A DNA stretch of 64,000 nucleotides from Nymphalis io (taxonomy: Eukaryota > Arthropoda > Insecta > Lepidoptera > Nymphalidae): assembly GCF_905147045.1 (NCBI RefSeq), contig NC_065907.1, positions 9,982,001 to 10,046,000 of the forward strand. The letters run 5' to 3'. This document shows positions 58,701 through 64,000 of this stretch, in pieces. The notes under the pieces were generated by a model, which was given only the letters and a program-made list of their open reading frames with translations, was not told the origin of the DNA and did not search any database. Position 1 is the first letter of the stretch; every line of letters starts with the position of its first letter. Made by a program: the position numbers and the translations under genes.

Positions 58701-58750
58701 CAGATAGCCACCAAAGCGGCGACACACGCCACTACTCGACACGGAGACAT
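40584..58750 (-). CDS. prohormone-4: Prohormone-4-type neuropeptide precursor with LDLa domain, complete, four exons
   Basis: Coding exons 58633-58750, 50326-50454, 41320-41472 and 40584-40777 (118, 129, 153, 194 nt) all join in phase 1 and give 197 residues plus TGA, close to the length I recall for honeybee Prohormone-4 (about 200). Residues 1-25 are a hydrophobic signal peptide. [13 protein letters not shown] (26-38) is the counterpart of the bee IDLSRF peptide, ending at a dibasic site. Residues 42-80 form an LDL-receptor class A module with six cysteines (42, 50, 56, 63, 69, 80) and the acidic calcium-binding motif DGYDED. A second KR (84-85) precedes the conserved [13 protein letters not shown] and [15 protein letters not shown] region. 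The C-terminus reads [15 protein letters not shown]. The product should enter the secretory pathway of neurosecretory cells; the function of the mature peptides is not known to me. Confidence 0.95.
40778..41319 (-). other. prohormone-4: prohormone-4 intron 3
   Basis: 542-nt intron without recognisable repeats. Confidence 0.9.
41320..41472 (-). CDS. prohormone-4: prohormone-4 coding exon 3
   Basis: The exon runs from acceptor ATTTCTTTCAG to donor GTAAAT and codes for (A)[18 protein letters not shown] then [20 protein letters not shown] then [12 protein letters not shown](E). The leading KR is a candidate convertase site. Confidence 0.95.
42585..42887 (-). repeat. family B SINE, full length
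   Basis: Begins on minus with the head TCCGAAATGGCCCAGTGGTA and ends GGCTGTCACGG. Confidence 0.87.
43473..43768 (+). repeat. family A repeat, full length
   Basis: ACTGGTGGTAGGGCTTTGTG to CTATTCTATAAAAAAAA. It shares the variant GCATTGGCTATAAGCG with the copy at 51395. Confidence 0.9.
43905..44060 (-). repeat. family C GC-rich repeat
   Basis: On minus it resembles 59128-59293: a CCCC-rich start, GGTACCC, and a block matching CGCCACGGGATCGCTT. Class unknown. Confidence 0.55.
44991..45015 (-). repeat. 11-bp stem-loop at the LINE 3' end
   Basis: GGGCAAATGAT and its complement around the 3-nt loop, about 15 nt from the poly(A) tail of the LINE. Confidence 0.75.
45490..46373 (-). pseudogene. Reverse transcriptase of the Jockey/CR1-like LINE, broken
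   Basis: Two frames cover the RT: 46373-45993 ([29 protein letters not shown]) and 45996-45490 ([41 protein letters not shown]). The break between them is an 18-bp imperfect direct duplication (45987-46004 and 46009-46026). Downstream of CYADDS the sequence is distorted by a 20-bp inverted repeat. The C-terminal part continues in another frame to about 44990. Confidence 0.75.
45517..45560. repeat. perfect 20-bp inverted repeat within LINE RT
   Basis: Arms 45517-45536 and 45541-45560 with a 4-nt spacer, lying just after the CYADDS codons on the minus strand. Confidence 0.85.
46892..47514 (-). pseudogene. Endonuclease domain of the Jockey/CR1-like LINE
   Basis: From 47482 it reads [20 protein letters not shown], then [16 protein letters not shown], then [17 protein letters not shown], then [20 protein letters not shown], then GSSDHGL: an exonuclease-endonuclease-phosphatase fold. 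The preceding [13 protein letters not shown] strand lies in another frame ending near 47512, so one frameshift separates it. The relative at 55147-55821 is continuous across this point. Confidence 0.75.
48655..49137 (-). repeat. family D tRNA-headed repeat, about 480 bp
   Basis: The minus strand starts GACTGCCTCGTTGGTCTAGT, has box B GGTTCAATTCCC, and continues with blocks seen at 16320-16530 and 58108-58305. A widespread lepidopteran repeat. Confidence 0.7.
49518..49626 (-). repeat. family A repeat, old fragment
   Basis: TGTAAGAAGTATGAACC and CTGTAATTACACTGGCTCGC retain the family order. Confidence 0.5.
49650..49812 (+). mobile_element. LINE 3'-end fragment
   Basis: GAGTTTCTTTTGCCGGTTCC, then ACCGAACCGGTGGTAGTTTT and GACAGTCAATAAGTAAG: the usual 3' end of a lepidopteran LINE. 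Confidence 0.5.
49950..50193 (-). repeat. family A repeat, diverged
   Basis: Ordered motifs from ATATAGGTAGGTGGACG to ACACAAAGCTCTAGCACCA. It ends about 130 bp from prohormone-4 exon 2. Confidence 0.7.
50326..50454 (-). CDS. prohormone-4: prohormone-4 coding exon 2 (LDLa domain)
   Basis: The exon runs from acceptor ATTTTCCAG to donor GTAAAG and codes for (E)[19 protein letters not shown] then [20 protein letters not shown] then CTA(A). A whole LDLa domain in a single symmetric exon is the usual arrangement for this module. Confidence 0.95.
51395..51696 (+). repeat. family A repeat, full length
   Basis: Ends CTATTCTATAATAAAAAAAA. Nearly identical to the copy at 43473-43768. Confidence 0.9.
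52552..52701 (+). repeat. family B SINE with large internal deletion
   Basis: Head (AGCCGTGATGTCTTAGTGGT) and box B joined directly to the 3' end (CCCGCATTGGAGCGGCGTGG). Confidence 0.7.
54172..54416 (+). repeat. family B SINE
   Basis: Nearly complete, with small deletions; from GAGATAGCCCAGTAGGTAG to ACAGGCTGTTATTTTAC. Confidence 0.8.
54495..54545 (+). mobile_element. RTE 5'-end scrap
   Basis: The stretch CACCCCATCTCATCCCGTGG followed by GTCGACCCGAGGGA resembles the start of the RTE at 34.32-34.37 kb. It lies on the other side of the truncated LINE from the RTE 3' fragment. Confidence 0.5.
54556..56149 (-). mobile_element. 3'-truncated copy of the Jockey/CR1-like LINE
   Basis: It is closely similar to 46558-48107, covering the 5' region and endonuclease but lacking the RT and 3' end. 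The frame 55821-55147 joins [20 protein letters not shown] to [12 protein letters not shown] without the break seen in the other copy; a frameshift near 55150 separates it from [16 protein letters not shown] (55160-54498). LINE copies normally lose the 5' end, so a missing 3' end implies a later deletion. It lies in prohormone-4 intron 1. Confidence 0.82.
56150..56695 (+). pseudogene. RTE LINE, 3' fragment of a second subfamily
   Basis: Translation gives [40 protein letters not shown] and [17 protein letters not shown], clearly homologous to the C-terminal part of the RTE at 37.3-38.8 kb but divergent, with several frameshifts and a short deletion. It ends near an ATGATGA-like tail. Confidence 0.78.
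57262..57385. repeat. family M, MITE-like repeat
   Basis: Core GTCTTCTTCTTTCGAATGTC followed by AAATCA and a GTCAGAAAGA block. Related copies at 4966-5056, 20995-21075, 24262-24370 and 42120-42170. Confidence 0.55.
58108..58305 (+). repeat. family D repeat, shorter copy
   Basis: GACTGCCATTGGCTTAGTGG, then a degenerate box B and GCAGTTGGCTATTCTCTTGA. Confidence 0.6.
58633..58750 (-). CDS. prohormone-4: prohormone-4 coding exon 1 (signal peptide and N-terminal peptide)
   Basis: The exon codes for 39 residues plus one base and ends at GTAAGT (58632-58627). A polypyrimidine-AG acceptor (AG at 58753-58754) sits two bases before the ATG, so the 5' UTR is probably split with a further upstream exon, which I could not place. 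Confidence 0.93.
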
Positions 58751-59127
58751 CACTGAAAAAAATGTATAATTGTAACAACGCTTCCATTTATTTATTACGA
58801 GTAGGTGAAAAAAATAAATTTTAATGTGTATTTTACTGTCTTTTGCGTGAATTTATTTACGCGTACTGTTCAACTCCAAATTCTTAGGATAACGTCATAA
58901 GTAAGCTATAACGTTTCTGAATGAATGGACTGTGAAATAAAAATTACATGAATAAATAATTATATACATAGAAAACAAATCTTTAACATAGTAAGTATAT
59001 AAATAATTGATATCCTGAATGCGTGAGTACATCATATATATGTGGATACTATGAATATAATAAGCATATTTTTACGTATATAAGCTTCGTGGTAAGAAAC
59101 AAAGTAATAATTAAACTTTTTTTTAAC

Positions 59128-59293
59128 GCTGGAAAAACGCGTTACGCTTTTCCCCCGCGGGAACAGTGGGGGCTCGCCGGTGTCCAAGGCACCGAGTGCG
59201 CCCCTAACATCGGAGTACCCACTAAAAAACCAGCGGTACCCTTTCCGTCTTCGCGTGGAGCGCCACGGGATCGCTTTCGCATGCTACCGTGAC
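59128..59293 (+). repeat. family C GC-rich repeat
   Basis: CCCCCGCGGGAACAGTGGGG through CGCCACGGGATCGCTTTCGC, an island of GC in AT-rich sequence. Inverted relative at 43905-44060. Confidence 0.55.
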
Positions 59294-59754
59294 GAAGTAA
59301 TAATTAACCTGTTTCAACCAATAAAATTGACTCACAATGTTATTCCTGTATAATAAAAATAAAATATGTGATACGTGATAACTATTTGGATGAAATAAGT
59401 AATATTATTATTATATTTATGTACTTGATGCTTTATACTAAAGGGTAGTACTCTCTAGAGAATATATGACAAACATATAACACACTTAACAAACCCACGA
59501 CAAAAAATTTCGTCCTATGCAAATATTTGTCTTGAGACATGAAATCGAAGCGAATGATTGGCTATTTTATATTTTTATTTATAACATATTCTGGTTTGTG
59601 GTACAAATATTTACAAGTGTTGTTTAACGGTGAATTAACGAATGAATAGATAGTACCCACCATGAAAGATCTTCACAAAGGCGTACCACCGGCACACAGT
59701 AGGTATATTTATTAAATTTCTTTGTTATACTGAGCATGAGAAATGACGTAATAA

Positions 59755-59890
59755 GAATTACTAATATTATAAATGTGAAAGTAACTCTGTTTGTCTGATA
59801 TTCCTGTGCGCTTTAATAGATAAACCACTAAATCGATTTTAATTAAATTTAGTATGAAGCAAGCTTAAACCCCCAAGAAAATATTATAAA
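59755..59890 (+). repeat. family E dispersed repeat
   Basis: TAATATTATAAATGTGAAAG, then TCTGTTTGTCTGATATTC and TATGAAGCAAGCTTAAACCC. Confidence 0.6.
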
Positions 59891-60754
59891 ATTTACAAAC
59901 ATAAAACACTTAAATTGATTTAAAGAAAATTACTTGTAAATAAAGCATACTCGTCTGTTAGTGTAGGTCTTTGAAACAGGGAGTAATTTTATAAAAGGGA
60001 CTTATATTAAGGGCCATTAGGAAGATTCAGCGAAAATCTTTTAAATGACCCTAAAGCGTAATTCACAGCACTTACGGTATTACGGAGAAACTTTAGCAAA
60101 GTCTAATGAAAATGAGTTTTTTTTTTGTAAAATGAAATTAGAGGTGAAGTATATTTTTTTAATTATGAAATTTTTCGCGTCAAATATATATCATCATGCT
60201 TATATGTTTTAATGTAAGAAATATTAAATTAACAACGGGGGCGTCCTTTGTGATATATATTAATTAGCTGTAAGCATTGTTGTAAATAAAAAAGTATAAA
60301 ATACAAGTTACGATAAAAACATTATTTAGTTAATCGCAGTCCACTACTGGACATAGGTAACTCTCGAGGTGCGCACAGGTCCCGATTCTACATCTTACGC
60401 ATCTAGTCGGGACACGGGTCCCACCACGTTTTTTAGGTATTTTTTTAGGTAGTTATGTATGCCTGGAAGATGGACTTTATGAGAACTCTATTATGTTTAT
60501 ATCGTGTCTACTACTTTACAAAATCTTTGTATAACTTAATTTCATATAATGTAACCTAGGTATCCCAGAATAGAGAGTGTCTTATTGTACATCGTAGTAA
60601 ATGATCGTATTCTCCAAGCAGCACTTTTAATTAAGAACCCTAAAGGCCACATACATTCTTATTATAAGTAAGATGTTTTATTCAATTCAGTTTATATTTA
60701 CAGTTCTTTACGTCGAGATAACTTATTGGCTCGAATAAGTAGATCCGCGTGGAG

Positions 60755-60890
60755 CTCTGCAAAATGCTACATGTGTACCAATCAAAACTCGAGCAGCGTG
60801 CTGGAATGAGATCCAAAACTTCATTGAGAGGAGAGGAGGCGACTATTGATCAGTAATGGGATATTTACTGACTATTATTATGCAGTTCTT
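60755..60890 (+). repeat. family B SINE, diverged 3' part
   Basis: CTACATGTGTACCAATCAAA to GGAGAGGAGGCGACTATTGA. Confidence 0.55.
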
Positions 60891-61000
60891 GTATATTTCT
60901 TTAAACGAATTTGGTAGCTGTTATATATTTATTATATTTATAAAAAATATCGATTATATTTAGGTAAATATATAAAATAAATTTTTTGACGATATTAAGG

Positions 61001-61248
61001 TACTGGTGGTAGAGCTTTGTGCAAGCTCGTCTGGGTAGGTACCACCCACTCATCAGATATTCTACCGCAAAACAGCAGTACAGCCATTGTAATTACAGGC
61101 ACAAGTGCTTAGTTCCCAAGGTTGGTGGCGCATTGGTAATGTAAGCGATGGTTAACATTTCTTACAATGCCAATGTCTATGGGCATTGGTGACCACTTAC
61201 CATCAGGTGGCCCATATGCTCGTCCACCTTACTATTCTATAAAAAAAG
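61001..61248 (+). repeat. family A repeat with internal deletion
   Basis: A deletion joins CAGCAGTACAG to CCATTGTAATTACAGGCACA, removing part of the middle; the tail CTATTCTATAAAAAAA is intact. Confidence 0.85.
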
Positions 61249-62803
61249 TTGGTGCCTTTTCATAACCAAATGGCATATTTGTATAATGTTTAAAGAAAAA
61301 CAATCACACAAGCGAGAACGATAACGCAACTATCAATAACGCGTTCAACAAATGGTTAAATTGTCCAACGAAAACCCGATTACATTTGCAAATTACATCA
61401 TATCGAATATTTATCGTGTATGTATATCAAATATTTCGCAGTTCACAATCCCACAGACATAATTAAAACAGGCACCGATCGAGCGAAATCTGTAGTGAAA
61501 TTGGGTGCAAATAAATCCTCAGCTGTGAACCGTATTTATTCATTACGCTGCTTTCACATTTACATATTTAAATATGTGTTTTTTAAATAACGTTTGAATT
61601 ACGCTCTAGAATTTTTATTTATAATATAATAATATGTGTGATAATATAGTAATGTGGACTGTGATCTACAACGGTGGTAGACTACTGCAATGCCCACCAA
61701 CAATGCATTACTACAGTTTCTAAGCTGAGTGAGGCAGTATCATTACAGACACAAAGGACCCAGCGTGTTACTCGTAGGTAAGCAATAAGGGATTATAATT
61801 TGTAAGTATATATAATGTTTTACTTATACTTCTTCAATAATGCAAATTTCAATAGGTAAAAGTGACTTTTTAATATTAGCTTGCCCATTTGACTGCATCT
61901 CTTTTATCTGTTATATAAAGCTGAAGCTGTTAAAATGTTTCTGCCACGTCGCCCGCTCCCTTTTTATATATTTTTTTACATCTGGCAATTTTTATTTGAA
62001 AATAAAAACTTTACTCTATATATTTTTTCTTGTATAATTAAGTTGTATACTTTTATATAAGGCTGAAGAGTTTGTTTGTTTGAACGAGTTAATCCCAGGA
62101 TCTAACAGTTTAATTTAAAAATTTAAAAATTCTTTTTATAGCTCATTTTTTGGCAAAAGTTATAGACTATGTAACATCTCTACGATAGTACGCCCAAAAT
62201 GGTGATAGCATTTTACGGTGAAAATATAGAGCAGCTTGTAATTAAAAGAAAAAACTTACCACTATTCCTATTTCATCTAGAAAATCAGAAAGTAATTATA
62301 GTTCTAATAATTAATACAGTCGTTTTTCGTTAGTCTCGTTAATAAAGGCCAAGTCATTATCTAATTTACTTGAAGCAAAGTCTTAATTAGGACTGACTAC
62401 AGAAAAATGCGATTAAAACTTGCGCTTTGTGAACTCCGCATTATCTCGTACGCGTGGAATCGATCGATGTTTATTTATTCGGGATAAGTAAACATATATT
62501 TCATACGGTATAGAGTCGTAAAGATTTGTCATACATAATAAGATACATAACTATATTTCTCTTTATTACTTACTCTTAAAAAAACATGACTCGATTAGAG
62601 CCTACAATTCAAAATAATTTCTTATATAGCGTGTGTGTGTTTTTTACTCATTCACGTATTAACTACTCAACCGGTCATGATGATCATGCTGTCAGTGGTA
62701 CATAAAAGGATGTAGAGTATCTAATATTACCACCCCACCCGTGGAAGAAGGCGCGGGTGGAAACTTATACCAGTTTCTGCTAGTTGAATGACTCTCAATC
62801 AGG

Positions 62804-63095
62804 TTTTTTTTATAGAATAGGAAGGCGGAAGAGCATATGTGCCACCTGATGGTAACTGGTCCTCAATGCCCTTAGACATTGGCATTGTAAGAAATGTCAA
62901 CCATCGCTTACATAGCCAATGCGCCACCAACCTTGGGAACTAAGATTTTATGTCCCTTGTGCGTGTAATTACACTGGCTCACTCACCCTTCAAACCGGAA
63001 AACAACAATATCAAGTACTGCTGTTTTGCGGTAGAATATCTGATGAGTGGGTGGTACCTACCCAGACGAGCTTGCACAAAGCTCTACCACCAGTA
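62804..63095 (-). repeat. family A repeat, full length
   Basis: T run and ATAGAATAGGAAGGCGG at the tail side, ending GCTCTACCACCAGTA. The antisense frame is intact. Confidence 0.88.
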
Positions 63096-64000
63096 ATATA
63101 ATATAGTCGTTATATTAGCATGCTTAGTTATAATGTTATTTATTAGAAAATATAATATTATTACATTTAATTGAGGAGTTCTTTATTCGTAGCCCTACGC
63201 TACTTAATATAAATAATACCTTATTTTTATCAGTAACAATTTATGATTAAAACACTTTTTTTTAAATACTAATGTTTTCTACGCATTTTTTAAATATATT
63301 TGTAAAGGTACACCACCACAATTATCCTTGGAAGCCTGTTTATTTATTGTATGTTGTTTTATAGATAGAGAGTAATATGAACTGTCATGACTAAGATAAA
63401 TGACGGTCTTTTAGGCATTGTTTTGTTTGCATTTGAAAACCCCTGAGGCTGATGGGGAAAAAGCTAAGTTTCTGCTTGTTGCTTTTCTTATATCACATTA
63501 TTGTAAGACAAGAGAAAGAGATTTTAAGCGACTCATATCACGCTTCCATTTAAGTTACTTTAATGTTTTAAGTTAGAAGATTTACACCATAATTAGATAC
63601 AGACGATGTGTGTGACTGTGTGTGTGACTTTAAGGATTTACCTTATATAGCGGGATAGTTCGTTCTAGCAACTGTTTTATCAACTGTTTTATACGTTATG
63701 TTTTGTCGTAAATTATTTTATCAATGTGTTTATCGAGCGTATAATATATTTGATATTTATAAAGAATAATTTTCGTTATTTCTTATACTATTGACATTGT
63801 TTTATATAAGAATCCATTTGTGTAATGACGTCAATTGATATCGAATTCCTGCAAACCTTTGTCATTACAATCCGCAAGTGGGTGGTTGAAAAACATTTGC
63901 TTGCTAAATTTAATTTACCTGAGAAAAAAAAGGTTTTGTAAGCTATGTACTGTAATACCAATACGACGTAATGAATTATTTTATTAATATAAATTTTGAA

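Larger units (their letters stand above)
58753..64000. other. region upstream of prohormone-4 coding start
   Basis: It should contain the prohormone-4 5' UTR exon and promoter, which I could not locate. Holds repeats (families A, B, C, E) and a common repeat block near 60335-60440 (GTCCACTACTGGACATAGGT). No coding region seen. Confidence 0.7.

Overview
The window looks like lepidopteran nuclear DNA, probably from a butterfly. It is AT-rich, has large introns, and is full of short retroelements typical of Lepidoptera. Its three protein-coding genes are all animal genes with GT-AG introns. Nothing bacterial, viral or CRISPR-like was seen. All splice sites and joined reading frames were worked out by eye, without alignment software.

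Genes. (1) 1-27424, minus strand: the 5' part of the clathrin-assembly gene lap (AP180/PICALM family). Four coding exons (27274-27424, 14144-14286, 6302-6377, 1085-1187) give an unbroken start of the ANTH domain; the remaining exons lie beyond the left edge. (2) 28378-31614, plus strand, head to head with lap: a complete two-exon ZAD zinc-finger protein of 715 residues. (3) 40584-58750, minus strand: a complete four-exon neuropeptide precursor of the Prohormone-4 type, 197 residues, with signal peptide, dibasic cleavage sites and an LDL-receptor class A domain.

Mobile DNA fills most of the rest. Between the zinc-finger gene and prohormone-4 is an RTE-type LINE (about 34300-38807) carrying a second, 5'-truncated copy of itself, with a short target-site duplication and a TTGA-repeat tail. 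Prohormone-4 intron 2 holds a nearly complete but broken Jockey/CR1-like LINE (about 44967-48180, minus). Intron 1 holds a 3'-truncated relative (about 54556-56149, minus) squeezed between two scraps of an RTE element. SINE-like families recur throughout: a tRNA-headed SINE (here family B, about 15 copies) and a poly(A)-tailed family (family A, about 14 copies) whose strand opposite the tail carries a conserved open frame of about 60 codons. Smaller families (C, D, E and a MITE-like family M) are also present.

Most relevant to a search for something new are the RTE self-insertion, the LINE/RTE nested remnant, inverted SINE pairs beside lap exon 4 and around zinc-finger exon 2, several near-perfect hairpins in lap introns, a possible stop-containing cassette exon in lap, and the family A antisense frame. 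I found no convincing new multi-gene system.
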